Assembly: GCA_016795325.1 (NCBI GenBank)
Contig: JAEUHY010000060.1
Location: 186,001-250,000, forward strand
Origin: Planctomycetota bacterium
GTDB taxonomy: Bacteria > Planctomycetota > UBA1135 > GCA-002686595
DNA length: 64,000 nt
Reading direction: 5' to 3'
Part shown: in pieces, positions 1-8,504 of the stretch
Layout: each line of letters starts with the position of its first letter
Position numbering within the stretch: the first letter of the stretch is position 1
Made by a program: the position numbers and the translations under genes
The notes under the pieces: generated by a model
What the model was told of the DNA's origin: nothing
The model's database searches: none
What the model saw: the letters and a program-made list of their open reading frames with translations, nothing else

Positions 1-1361
1 AGTCCGCGGCCGAAACCGAGTTTGCCGCGTCGCTCCTTCCAACCGCTCGCGCGCTCGACCTCGTCGAGGCACTGCAGGAAGCCGTTCGAGGTGATGCGTT
101 GGCCGTTGACGGTGCGCGTGAAGTCGCCTTGGAAGTTGCGCCGCCGGATCTCGATCGGATCGAGCCCGAGTTTCTCGGCCAACTGGTCGAGTTGGATCTC
201 GAAAGCGAAGCGCGGCTGCACCGAACCGTGCCCGCGCTTGGGGCCGCACGGCGGCTTGTTGGTGAACACGCGCGTCGAATCGAAGCGGTAGTTCGGGAAG
301 TGGTACGGCCCGGTGAGCAACTGTCCCGAGTAGTAGGTCGTGACCAGTCCGAACGAGCTGTACGAGCCGCCGTCGATCAGGATCTTCGCGTCGACGCCGA
401 GCAGCTTGCCGTCGGCGTCGCAGCCGCTCCGGTAGTGCAGGCGCATCGGATGGCGGCCGCGGTGCGCGTAGAACACTTCCTCGCGCGTCCAGAGCATCTT
501 CACCGGCCGGCCGGTGAGCATCGCCAGCTTGGAAACGGCGAACTCGAGGCTGAACGGATCGCTCTTGCCGCCGAAGGCGCCGCCCAGGCAGGGCTGGATC
601 ACGCGGATCTTGTGCGGCGGCAACTCGAGCACACGCGCGAGCGCGCGGTGCACGTAGTGCGTGATCTGCGTCGCGCTCCACAGCGTCAGCAGTCCGTCCG
701 GCGAGTACGTCGCCACGGCGCAGTGTGGTTCGATCGGCGCGTGCGTCGTGCCGTGGAAGGTGTAGTCGTCTTCAACGGTCACCGCAGCTTGCGCGAGCGC
801 GCTGTCGACGTCGCCGAAGGCGAGATCGACGTGCTTGGAGATGTTGCCCTCCTTGCTGTGCTCGTGGATCTTTGGCTCGTGCCGCGCCAGCGCTTCGAGC
901 GGATCGAAGTACGCGTGCAGCAGCTCGTACTCGACCTCGATCAGCTTCAACGCGGCGTTGGCCGTGTCCTCGTCGACCGCCGCCACCGCGGCCACGGGGT
1001 CGCCGATGAAGCGCACCTTGTCGAGCGCGAGCGCGTTCTCGTCGGGCGTCCAGGGGATCACGCCGTACTTGATCGGCATCGAGTCGCCGCCGATCACGGC
1101 GTGCACGCCGCTGAGCGCGCGCGCCTTGCTGAAGTCGATGCGCCGGATGCGCGCGTGCGCATGCGGACTGCGCAGCGTCTTGGCGTGCAGCATCCCCGGC
1201 AGTTGGATGTCGTCGGCGTAGACCGCCGCGCCCGTCGCTTTCGCCAGGCCGTCGACCTTGCGGTGCGCTTTGCCCACCACGCCGAATTCGGTGTTGCCCT
1301 TGGCGCCCGGCGCCTCTGCGCCCCACGGCGCCCCCGGGCCATGCAGGTCGCGTGCGCTCAC
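1..1361 (-). CDS. Molybdopterin-binding subunit of xanthine dehydrogenase / 4-hydroxybenzoyl-CoA reductase family (3' end off window)
   Basis: Large molybdenum hydroxylase subunit, which oxidises or reduces an aromatic or heterocyclic substrate at a Mo-pterin centre and passes electrons to the 2Fe-2S subunit encoded just upstream. About 453 residues are visible and the gene continues past the left edge. Residues 30-150 are the a/b hammerhead domain (AVYADDIQLPGMLHAK, RSPHAHARI). From about 200 the Mo-cofactor domain begins, with the pterin-contact motif GGAFGGK at 260-266. The GTG start shares a GTGA overlap with the stop of the 2Fe-2S gene, which fixes the start and implies translational coupling. 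No FAD subunit lies upstream; it may follow off the window. The stretch YGVIPWTPDENALA recalls 4-hydroxybenzoyl-CoA reductase alpha subunits, but the substrate cannot be assigned. The family call is firm. Confidence 0.9.
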   Translation of the reverse strand, partial: MSARDLHGPGAPWGAEAPGAKGNTEFGVVGKAHRKVDGLAKATGAAVYADDIQLPGMLHAKTLRSPHAHARIRRIDFSKARALSGVHAVIGGDSMPIKYGVIPWTPDENALALDKVRFIGDPVAAVAAVDEDTANAALKLIEVEYELLHAYFDPLEALARHEPKIHEHSKEGNISKHVDLAFGDVDSALAQAAVTVEDDYTFHGTTHAPIEPHCAVATYSPDGLLTLWSATQITHYVHRALARVLELPPHKIRVIQPCLGGAFGGKSDPFSLEFAVSKLAMLTGRPVKMLWTREEVFYAHRGRHPMRLHYRSGCDADGKLLGVDAKILIDGGSYSSFGLVTTYYSGQLLTGPYHFPNYRFDSTRVFTNKPPCGPKRGHGSVQPRFAFEIQLDQLAEKLGLDPIEIRRRNFQGDFTRTVNGQRITSNGFLQCLDEVERASGWKERRGKLGFGRG

Positions 1362-1909
1362 GGCGTCACCGGCTTTCCGCGGCGCTCGGCGAGTTGCGCT
1401 TCCCACGAGCGCGGCTCGGTGGCGACTCCGAGCGAGTGCGCAACGCACGACTCGACGGCCTCGAAGATCTGCGTGTAGCCGGTGCAGCGGCATAGGTTGC
1501 CGCTCAGTGCGTCGCGGATCTGGTCGCGCGTCGGCTGCGGGCAACGATTCAGGAGCGCGCGCGCCGAGAGCATCATCCCCGGCTGGCAGAAGCCGCACTG
1601 CAGCGCGCCGCAGCGGTCGAAGGCCTCTTGGATCGGATCGGCGCCTTGGCCGCCTGCGCGGCGGTGCGCCGGCAGCAAGCCCTCGATCGTCGTCACCGAT
1701 CGGCCCTGCACCGTCGCGCCGAGCGTCAGGCACGCGAGCACCGGCTTGCCGTCGAGCAGCACCGTGCAAGCGCCGCAGTCGCCCTTGTCGCAGCCTTGCT
1801 TCGACCCGGTGAGGCCGAGGCGGTAGCGCAGGACCTCGAGCAGGGTCCAGTGGTCGGGCGCCGAGACCTCGAGCGGGTCTCCGTTCACTTCAAGTCGATA
1901 CTCCACCAT
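1358..1909 (-). CDS. 2Fe-2S subunit of molybdenum hydroxylase (CoxS/HcrC/XdhC-like)
   Basis: Small electron-transfer subunit of a molybdenum hydroxylase, 183 residues, close to the usual 150-180. It carries two 2Fe-2S clusters. The plant-ferredoxin type uses Cys40, 45, 48 and 60 (CDKGDCGACTV...LAC). The C-terminal helical type uses Cys105, 108, 140 and 142 (QCGFCQPGMM, CRCTGY). All eight ligands are present, so the protein should be functional. It is the first gene of the pair and its stop overlaps the GTG of the Mo-binding subunit in a GTGA. The C-terminal extension after residue 155 is short and variable. It acts in the cytoplasm as the conduit from the Mo centre to a flavin subunit or external acceptor. 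Confidence 0.93.
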   Translation of the reverse strand: MVEYRLEVNGDPLEVSAPDHWTLLEVLRYRLGLTGSKQGCDKGDCGACTVLLDGKPVLACLTLGATVQGRSVTTIEGLLPAHRRAGGQGADPIQEAFDRCGALQCGFCQPGMMLSARALLNRCPQPTRDQIRDALSGNLCRCTGYTQIFEAVESCVAHSLGVATEPRSWEAQLAERRGKPVTP

Positions 1910-1987
1910 GCTCCCAAGTCTCGCCGCACGCCGCGGACGAGAAAAGAGCCCGCGGCGATCTAAGCGCGATCTTGCGCGCCGGTTCTC

Positions 1988-3880
1988 TCAGCGCTGCTTG
2001 GGGCGCCGGACGTCGCGCGCGCGCTGGATGTAGGGCGCAGGGTCGAATTCGCCGCCGGCCTGCTGCGCCAGCGCCTGGACCTCCAGCACTCGCCACGCGA
2101 CGCGCAGGTCGTAGTCGGGCTTGCGGTGCTGTTCGAGCCACGTCAGCGCGTCGTTCGCCAGTCGATCCAACTCCTCGAACTCCGGCGCGCCGAATTTCTG
2201 GCCCTGGCGCAGGCGCAGGCGCAACTCGTGCAGCGCCCGGTCGATCGCGGTCAGGCGTTCGGCCTCCGGCATCCGGCTCGGCGTCGACGCGAGCAACTCG
2301 TCCATCTGCTGCTGCAGCATCGAACGTTGCTCCTCCGTGGGCTTCTCGCCGCCCACGGCGTAACCGAGGGCCTGGAGCTGCTGGATGTTCGCCTGGTCCA
2401 GGTCCTTGGGGTTGGAGAGCGGCGAGAGGCGCTGGTTCAGGTCCCGGGAAGCGGTGAGGACCGCGTGCAATGCCTTGCGCAGGTCTTCGGCCTGCTTCGG
2501 CCGCTCGGCGAAGAGGTCCACACGCTCGGACGGGTCTGCGCCCAGATCGAACAGGCGCGGACGGTACGGCAGCTCCTCGAGGTACCCGAGCGGATCGCGC
2601 AGGTTTGGATAGCGCGTCACGTACGGCTCGCCCGTGGGCCCGACCCGCTGGAACTGTTCGCCCTCGGCGAACTGGGCCAGCATCGGCGGCGTCTCCGGCT
2701 CGATGTGGTGGCGCAGCACATGGATGGGCGGGATCGTGTTCACATCGACGAAGCGCAGGCCCGCGCGCGTCAGGCAGTAGGCGCCCGTGGTGTACGTGCC
2801 AGCGAGGGAGTAACTGCGCGAACGCTTCCCGCCGCGCACCACGTCGAGCAGGCTCGAGCCCTGGAATTCAGCGGGGGGCGGCAGTTGGGCCGCGGCGAGC
2901 AGGGTCGGCGCCAAGTCGACAAGATCGACCAGAGTCGCGATGCGGCGTCCGGCGGACTCGGCCCGCGGAAGTTTGGCAATGAAGGGCACTCGCAACGCGC
3001 TGTCCGTGAGTTCGAGGCCGTGTCCGATCCACAACCCGTGATCGTAGAACGACTCGCCGTGGTCGGAGAGCACGACGATCAACGCGTCGTCGTAGCGGCC
3101 GGTGCGCTTGAGCGTCTCGATCACGCGACCCACGCCGCGGTCGGCGTCGTGCACACCGGCGTCGTAGTCGCGCAGGACCTCGTCGATGCGCGTGTAGCGA
3201 TCGAAGCGCATCGCCCGCGCATAGCGCGTGTACGTCGAACGGTGCAACTCGTGGTCGCGCGCATCGGGTTCGACCGAGCGCGATTTGAACTTCTCGACCG
3301 ACTGCGGATCCGCGGCGTCGTAGGGCGCGTGGGCGTCGAAGCTGTGGAGGAACAGGAAGTAGGGCTTGTCGCGATTCGATTCCATCCACGCGACGGCGGA
3401 GTCGAGGTAGCGCGAGAACCCCAGTTGCATGGGATCGTTATTCGTCGCCGGGTCGAAGGTGTCGAAACCCCTCTCCAGGCCCCAGCCCGGGCCCGCAAAC
3501 CCTCCGGAGGTGAACGCCGCGGTTGCGAAGCCGTTCTCCGCGAAGACCTGCTGGACGGTGCGGATCTTGGGAGAGAGCTTGGTCGTGGGCGTCTCGACGC
3601 CGTGCGCCACCGGGTCGAGGCCGGTGAGCATGGTCATGTGGGACGGCAGCGTCCACGGGGCGACCGTCAGCGCGCGATCGAACACCACGGAGTCGCGGGC
3701 CAGCGCGTCGATCGACGGCGAGACGTCCGCGCTGTTGCCGTACACGCCCAGCCGCTCGGCGCGCAGCGTGTCGAGGCTGATGAGCACCACCGTGCGCCCC
3801 GGCGCCTGCGCCTGGGGAGCGCAGCTCACGCTGAGGTGGGCGAGCAGGATTCCTGCGAGAGTTCGGTCGACGAGCTTCAC
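1988..3880 (-). CDS. Sulfatase-like hydrolase (alkaline phosphatase superfamily), lipoprotein
   Basis: About 630 residues starting at a GTG. It has a short lipoprotein signal with the lipobox LSVSC (Cys20), so it is probably anchored in the cell envelope. The sulfatase fold follows: metal-binding SLDTLRAERLGVYG near 36-48, the active-site region APWTLPSHMTMLTG, and the distal SDHGE and GHG...LRVP motifs. Canonical sulfatases have C/S-x-P-S-R and convert Cys/Ser to formylglycine; here the matching stretch is T-L-P-S-H, so the nucleophile must be Thr or the enzyme is not a classical sulfatase. The C-terminal ~180 residues are charged and helical, outside the hydrolase core. An upstream in-frame ATG (3979) exists but would bury the signal peptide. 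A TATACT box ends 6 nt before the GTG, so the mRNA may be leaderless. It lies 124 bp downstream of the TonB receptor gene and could be co-expressed with it. Confidence 0.85.
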   Translation of the reverse strand: MKLVDRTLAGILLAHLSVSCAPQAQAPGRTVVLISLDTLRAERLGVYGNSADVSPSIDALARDSVVFDRALTVAPWTLPSHMTMLTGLDPVAHGVETPTTKLSPKIRTVQQVFAENGFATAAFTSGGFAGPGWGLERGFDTFDPATNNDPMQLGFSRYLDSAVAWMESNRDKPYFLFLHSFDAHAPYDAADPQSVEKFKSRSVEPDARDHELHRSTYTRYARAMRFDRYTRIDEVLRDYDAGVHDADRGVGRVIETLKRTGRYDDALIVVLSDHGESFYDHGLWIGHGLELTDSALRVPFIAKLPRAESAGRRIATLVDLVDLAPTLLAAAQLPPPAEFQGSSLLDVVRGGKRSRSYSLAGTYTTGAYCLTRAGLRFVDVNTIPPIHVLRHHIEPETPPMLAQFAEGEQFQRVGPTGEPYVTRYPNLRDPLGYLEELPYRPRLFDLGADPSERVDLFAERPKQAEDLRKALHAVLTASRDLNQRLSPLSNPKDLDQANIQQLQALGYAVGGEKPTEEQRSMLQQQMDELLASTPSRMPEAERLTAIDRALHELRLRLRQGQKFGAPEFEELDRLANDALTWLEQHRKPDYDLRVAWRVLEVQALAQQAGGEFDPAPYIQRARDVRRPKQR

Positions 3881-4004
3881 CTCGCGAGTATAGCCCTCAC
3901 GCTCACCAAAGCGCGTACGCCCGATTGCGGAGGGGCATTTTTCGGCCGTAGGATCGCGCTTTGTTGCTTGGGGCCGCAACGATCGCGGACGCGGCCGCCC
4001 GGGC

Positions 4005-5972
4005 TCAGCGGCCGAAACTGAGCCCGACCCACACGTTGCGCTCCACGCGGAAGCCGCCGTTCTCCGGGTGGTCGGGGTCGGCGGCGTTCTGCACGCCGAT
4101 CGTCAGGCGCCAGTCGGGAGTCGGCGCATAGCCCAGGCGCAGGTCGGTGCGCAGGTACGAAGGCGTTCCCGCGGCGGGCATTCGGTCGACGTAGTAGAGC
4201 GCCGCGTCGAACTCCCAATTCTGGCCGAGGTCGAAGTACGAGCGCACGTTGGCGATGTGCTCGGGCGTGAGGTTTTCGCCGGAGGGGAAACCCACGTCGC
4301 TGCTGGTCGGATCGACTTCGCTGTCCTGTCCGTAGCGCGCGAAGGCCGCGCGCACGCGCCAACGCTCGCTCAACACGGCGTCGAGCGCCACTTCCCAGCC
4401 CCACGCCTGCGCGCTGCCGAGATTGGCGAAACCCTGCGGGAAAAACGTGTTCGGGCCCTGGGTGAAGGGCGGCAACAACTCGCGCGTGACCAGCGAATCC
4501 AGATCGTTGTAGAAGGCGGCGAAATCGAGTGCGACCGACTCACTGGGGCGCACGCGCCAGCCCAGTTCGACGGCGAGCAGCTCTTCGGCGTCCAAATTCT
4601 CGTTGCCGACGTCGAGGAACACGTCGGTGGGATTCTGCGGGTCGACGAACTGGTTGAAGCGGTAGATCTCGATCAACGAGGGGATGCGGACCGCGCGCGA
4701 GATCGAGGCCCACAGCGCGTGCTCGGCGTTCGGCGCCCACAGCGCGCGGGCGGTGGGTTGCACTTCCGCGCCGGTGATGTCGTTGTATTCCGCCTCCGCT
4801 CCGGCGACCAACTCGAGGTCGAGCGAGGGGATCGTCCACTTGTCGAGCGCGAACGCGCGCAGGCTGCCGATCGTGCTGTTCACGGGCCGGAACGCGTAGG
4901 CGAAGTCGCCGTCGAGCGAAGACGAGACCATGCGGTAGCCCAGCCCGAAGGTGAGCGTGTGCTGCTCGCTCAGCGGGAGAATGCGCTGCCAGTCGAGGTC
5001 GACGATGTCCTGCCCGGATTGGAAGTCCACCTGGCGCAGGTTGCTGCGTTGGTAGCTCGTCACGACGCGGTCGGCGCCGCCGTCGTCGCGCGGCCGGTTC
5101 CAGGCCAGGGCGAGCGAGCCGCCGTTCTCCGGCGTGTCGTCCGTCACGGTCTGGAAGAACGGCGCGCTCGGGAAGCCGATGTCGTACTGCTCGCCGAGGC
5201 GGCCGACGTAGGCCTGCGAGAGCAGCGTGAGCGTCGCGCCTCCATCCAGGCCGAAATCGCCGCGGAAACCGGCCTTGTAGAGCTCGGAGTCCTGGAAGTT
5301 CGTGTCGCTGCTGTCCGGCGCGAAGCCCAGCAACGCGTCGCGGTCCTGCCCCAGGCCCCAGACGCGCACGAAAGCGTCCTCGCCCCAACTCGCGCCGTAG
5401 CGCACGTGTCCCTGGCGCTGCTCGTCGCCGATCAACGCGCGCGCTTTCAGGCCCTGGGTTTCGGACGCCTTCTTGGTGATGACGTGCACCACGCCGTTGA
5501 CGGCGTTCTGGCCCCACAACGCGGCGCCCGGCCCGCGCACCACTTCGATGCGATCGATCTCTTCGACGTCGATCAGTTGCGTCTGCCAGCGCACGCCTTC
5601 GGAGCTGAACAGGTCGTACACGTTGATCCCGTCGATCAGGATCAACATGTTGTTGTTGAAACCGCTCGTGAAGCCGCGCGCGGTGACGTCCCAGGTGTTG
5701 GTCTGCCAGTTTCCGACCAGCATTCCAGGCACCATGCGCAGCGCCTCCTGAATGGAGCTGTGGCCGGCGCGTCGGATCTCGTCGCCCGTGATGACGTACA
5801 CGGCGGCGGGGGACTTCGAGAGCGGCTGCGCGGAACGCGAGGCGACGGTGACCTCGACGTTCATCAGCTCCTCGAGGCTGAGATCCCGGATGTCATCGCG
5901 TGCATCGCCGACGGCGAGCGCTGGGCTCGCGGCGACGGAGACGAACAGGCAGGCTCTGGGGAGGTGCTTCAC
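4005..5972 (-). CDS. TonB-dependent outer-membrane receptor
   Basis: Outer-membrane gated porin of about 655 residues, energised by TonB-ExbBD, that imports a bound ligand. The chosen GTG gives a signal peptide (VKHLPRACLFVSVAASPALA) and a mature start near residue 21. A longer reading to 6332 lacks any signal and overlaps the divergent lipoprotein gene. The plug domain spans about 40-190 (VASRSAQPLSKSPAAVYVITGDEI, the IDGINVYD loop, VEVVRGPGAALWGQNAVNGVVHVITKK). The rest is beta-barrel, ending in GLSFGR. The LSLEELMNVEVTVASR opening is typical of receptors for organic ligands such as vitamin B12 or polymers rather than classical siderophore receptors. The ligand is unknown. A sulfatase-like lipoprotein gene follows on the same strand. 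Confidence 0.92.
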   Translation of the reverse strand: MKHLPRACLFVSVAASPALAVGDARDDIRDLSLEELMNVEVTVASRSAQPLSKSPAAVYVITGDEIRRAGHSSIQEALRMVPGMLVGNWQTNTWDVTARGFTSGFNNNMLILIDGINVYDLFSSEGVRWQTQLIDVEEIDRIEVVRGPGAALWGQNAVNGVVHVITKKASETQGLKARALIGDEQRQGHVRYGASWGEDAFVRVWGLGQDRDALLGFAPDSSDTNFQDSELYKAGFRGDFGLDGGATLTLLSQAYVGRLGEQYDIGFPSAPFFQTVTDDTPENGGSLALAWNRPRDDGGADRVVTSYQRSNLRQVDFQSGQDIVDLDWQRILPLSEQHTLTFGLGYRMVSSSLDGDFAYAFRPVNSTIGSLRAFALDKWTIPSLDLELVAGAEAEYNDITGAEVQPTARALWAPNAEHALWASISRAVRIPSLIEIYRFNQFVDPQNPTDVFLDVGNENLDAEELLAVELGWRVRPSESVALDFAAFYNDLDSLVTRELLPPFTQGPNTFFPQGFANLGSAQAWGWEVALDAVLSERWRVRAAFARYGQDSEVDPTSSDVGFPSGENLTPEHIANVRSYFDLGQNWEFDAALYYVDRMPAAGTPSYLRTDLRLGYAPTPDWRLTIGVQNAADPDHPENGGFRVERNVWVGLSFGR

Positions 5973-6141
5973 AGCGGGACGCCGGGGCGGGGACGCCACC
6001 GCTATCGGCGGATCCGACTGCGCGACCGAAGACCGTTGCTGCGCCAGGAAGAAGTTTCCGACGTCGGCGGCCCGGGCGGCTCGTGGGCGGGCGCCCAGGG
6101 GCGCGCCGTGGCTCAGTACGATGCGCGTCACCCGCACCGCC

Positions 6142-7155
6142 ATGAACAAACTCCACCTCGGCGTCGCCCTCACGTTCTTGTTCGCGGCCTGCGCCGCGAC
6201 TCCCGCTCCGCCCCGGCGCGCCGCTGCGCGTCCGGCGACACGAAGTGTGGACCTGCCCGTGGGCGCACAGGCGCGCACCCTCGCGGGGCAAGCCTTGTAC
6301 GCACCGGCGCTCTCCTCGCTCGAACTGGCCAAGCGGAGCGCAGCGCTCGACGCCGCCCGGCGCGCCTGGGACGCGACGCCCGGCGACCCCGATGCGCTGA
6401 TCTGGGTCGGCCGACGCCTGGGTTATCTCGGACGCATGCGCGAGGCGCTCGACACCTTCACGATCGGTGTGGCGCAGCACCCGGGCGACGCACGCATGTT
6501 GCGCCACCGCGGCCATCGCTACATCAGCGTGCGCGAATTCGAGCTCGCCCTCGCCGATCTCGAGCGCGCGGCGCAGCTCGTGCGCGGCAAGCCCGACGAG
6601 GTCGAGCCCGACGGCATGCCGAACAAGAGCGGGATTCCGCTCGAGACGCTGCAGTCGAACATCCACTACCACCTGGGGCTGGCGCACTTCCTGTTGGGTG
6701 AGTGGTCGAGCGCGGAGACGGCCTTCCGCGACGCGTTCGCGGCCGCCCGCAACGCCGACAACCAGTGCTCCGCGACGCACTGGCTCTACCTGTCGCTGCG
6801 CAAGCAGGGCAAACACGAGCAAGCGGCGCAGTCGCTCGAAGCGGTGCGATCGATCGGCGACGTGGCGGAGTACCGCGGCTACTTCGAACTGTGCCGCGGC
6901 TACTTGGGCGAGATGTCGCTCGACGAGGTGTTCGAACGCGCCCGCGCCCGCGGAGGCGTCGAGTTCGCGACATGTGGCTTCGGCGCGGCGCAGTGGCATG
7001 CGTTCGAAGGCCAGGCCGCGCGCTCACGGGAGATCCTCGACCAAGTGCTCGCGAGCGAGAATCCGTTCGCGTTCGGGTTTCTGGCCGCGGAGGCCGAGCG
7101 CGCCGCGGCCGCCGCTCAATCGCCGGCGAACAGCGTGCGCAGCGCGGCGCGCTGA
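6142..7155 (+). CDS. TPR-repeat lipoprotein
   Basis: Exported lipoprotein of 337 residues. MNKLHLGVALTFLFAAC is a compact signal with lipobox FAAC (Cys17), so the protein should be lipid-anchored. The body is a run of helical hairpins with TPR character (ALIWVGRRLGYLGRMREALDTFTIGVAQHPGDARM; HYHLGLAHFLLGEWSSAETAFRDAFAAA). TPR domains mediate protein contacts; no enzymatic motif is visible. An in-frame ATG 21 nt upstream (6121) is a possible alternative start. The gene diverges from the TonB receptor. Its 3' end overlaps the converging metalloprotease gene by 40 bp. Confidence 0.82.
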   Translation: MNKLHLGVALTFLFAACAATPAPPRRAAARPATRSVDLPVGAQARTLAGQALYAPALSSLELAKRSAALDAARRAWDATPGDPDALIWVGRRLGYLGRMREALDTFTIGVAQHPGDARMLRHRGHRYISVREFELALADLERAAQLVRGKPDEVEPDGMPNKSGIPLETLQSNIHYHLGLAHFLLGEWSSAETAFRDAFAAARNADNQCSATHWLYLSLRKQGKHEQAAQSLEAVRSIGDVAEYRGYFELCRGYLGEMSLDEVFERARARGGVEFATCGFGAAQWHAFEGQAARSREILDQVLASENPFAFGFLAAEAERAAAAAQSPANSVRSAAR

Positions 7156-8195
7156 CGCTCGTCGCGCGCCTGAGCGAGCACCTCTTTTTCGAAGCGCTCG
7201 CGCGAGTAGTAGCGCACGCGACCCACGCGCAGCGTCTGGTCCGCGGCGTCGATGGCGTTGAGTGCGGCGCCGATGGCGCGTGAGCCCACGGCGTCGTGCA
7301 ACGCGATCCACAGCGCCATGCTGCTTTCGTAGTCCTTCCAACCGCACCTGCGGCCCGCGGCGGCCTCACGTTCCTTCGCGAGCGAACGCCAGCGCACGTC
7401 GCGCAGCTCGCTCACGAGTTTGGCGTGGCGCTTGTCTGCGGCCAGCGCTTCGACGGCCGCGACTCCGGTGTAGTGCGCCCAGCTGTGGTGATCGGCTTCG
7501 TCGGTGCGGTCGCCCCACATCGCCACGACGTGACCCAACTCGTGGCACAGTCCGTAGAACAGGAACTCGCCGTCCGCCGTGGGGGAGCTGAAGGCCGTCG
7601 CATCGGCGACCGGGAAGTCGATCTGCGAGTGGTAGGGAAACTGCGGCGCGAAGTGCGGCGGCCGCTCGATCTTCGGCTCGAGGTGCACGAACAGGCGCAG
7701 CTTCTTGCCGGGCACCTTGCTGTACTCCGCGAAGCTCCACAGCTCGTCGTAGGCCTCGAGAACAGCTTCGAACACATCGGCGAGGTGTTCGCAGTACTTC
7801 GCGTCGAGTCCGCCGACGCCGCGCACGCAGAAGCGTTCGCGCGAGACGAGCACGCCGAGGCGCTCGGCCGCGGGCGCGTCGAGGGCGAGCAGGCGTTCGC
7901 GCGCCGCGGCGAAGTCGCGCTCGAGATCCAGCTCGATGGCCGCCAACGCCGCGCGCTCGAGCGCGCCGCTCAGTTCGTCGTGGGCCTTGACTCGCAGCAG
8001 CGCGTCGAACGCCTTGCGCGCAGTCGCGGGGAGCTGCTTCTCGAGCTCGTCCTCGCGCTTCTTGCCCGGCGCCTTGGCGTGTTTCGCGTTGAGCTCGTCG
8101 ACTGCTTCGGCGTAGTTCTGCGCCAGCCGCGCGGGATCGTCCGCGAGGGTCGTGGTGGTGAGCGCGAGGACCAGCGCGAGCGCAAAGTTCTTCAC
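7116..8195 (-). CDS. Exported HExxH zinc metalloprotease-like protein
   Basis: 359-residue secreted protein. The GTG start gives the signal VKNFALALVLALTTTTLADD. The only recognisable catalytic signature is LCHELGHVVAMWGD, an HExxH zinc site, in the second half; a more distal Glu would be the third ligand (gluzincin type). The N-terminal half is helical and charged (ARKAFDALLRVKAHDELSGALERAALAAIELDLERDF). The closest family cannot be named from sequence alone. The GTG overlaps the stop of the small membrane protein gene upstream (GTGA), making it the third gene of a radical SAM / membrane protein / protease operon. Its 3' end overlaps the convergent TPR gene by 40 bp. Confidence 0.78.
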   Translation of the reverse strand: MKNFALALVLALTTTTLADDPARLAQNYAEAVDELNAKHAKAPGKKREDELEKQLPATARKAFDALLRVKAHDELSGALERAALAAIELDLERDFAAARERLLALDAPAAERLGVLVSRERFCVRGVGGLDAKYCEHLADVFEAVLEAYDELWSFAEYSKVPGKKLRLFVHLEPKIERPPHFAPQFPYHSQIDFPVADATAFSSPTADGEFLFYGLCHELGHVVAMWGDRTDEADHHSWAHYTGVAAVEALAADKRHAKLVSELRDVRWRSLAKEREAAAGRRCGWKDYESSMALWIALHDAVGSRAIGAALNAIDAADQTLRVGRVRYYSRERFEKEVLAQARDERQRAALRTLFAGD

Positions 8196-8497
8196 CGTCG
8201 CACCGTCCGAGTCCTTTGGCCTTCCCAACTCATGCTGCGCATGGCGAGCACGACCGCCTCCGCGCCAACGCACGCGCCCGTGAGCCTCAGCGCGCTGATC
8301 CTCGGAGCCCACTCCGGGCTCGGCTCGACGAGTGGGCGAATGCTCTCGCCGTAGTTCGCCGCGATCGGCAGACCGACCACGACGAACTGCAGGGCGAGCG
8401 CGATCGACCAGCGCGTCGGGGCGCGCCCCCGCGCGTGCAACCGCGGGGAGTGAGCAACATCGCGCTCGGGCCGGACCGTCGACGTTGCCGCATCCAT
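8192..8497 (-). CDS. Small membrane protein, unknown function
   Basis: 101-residue protein with two predicted membrane helices (WSIALALQFVVVGLPIAANYG and LRLTGACVGAEAVVLAMRSM), a charged N-terminus and an Arg-rich tail. I do not recognise the family. Position is the main support: the ATG begins 7 bp after the stop of the radical SAM gene, and the stop overlaps the GTG of the metalloprotease gene in a GTGA. Both junctions are typical of a coupled operon. No Shine-Dalgarno sequence is visible. It may anchor or assist the neighbouring enzymes; that is inference. Confidence 0.6.
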   Translation of the reverse strand: MDAATSTVRPERDVAHSPRLHARGRAPTRWSIALALQFVVVGLPIAANYGESIRPLVEPSPEWAPRISALRLTGACVGAEAVVLAMRSMSWEGQRTRTVRR

Positions 8498-8504
8498 GCC
8501 GCGC

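Noticed and set aside
99..1478. 459-codon plus-strand frame over the molybdenum hydroxylase
   Set aside because: Antisense of the Mo-binding and 2Fe-2S subunits; no independent motif.
4068..6701. 877-codon plus-strand frame opposite the TonB receptor
   Set aside because: Arg/Ala/Val-rich with no family motif; the complementary strand encodes a clear TonB receptor with plug and signal peptide.
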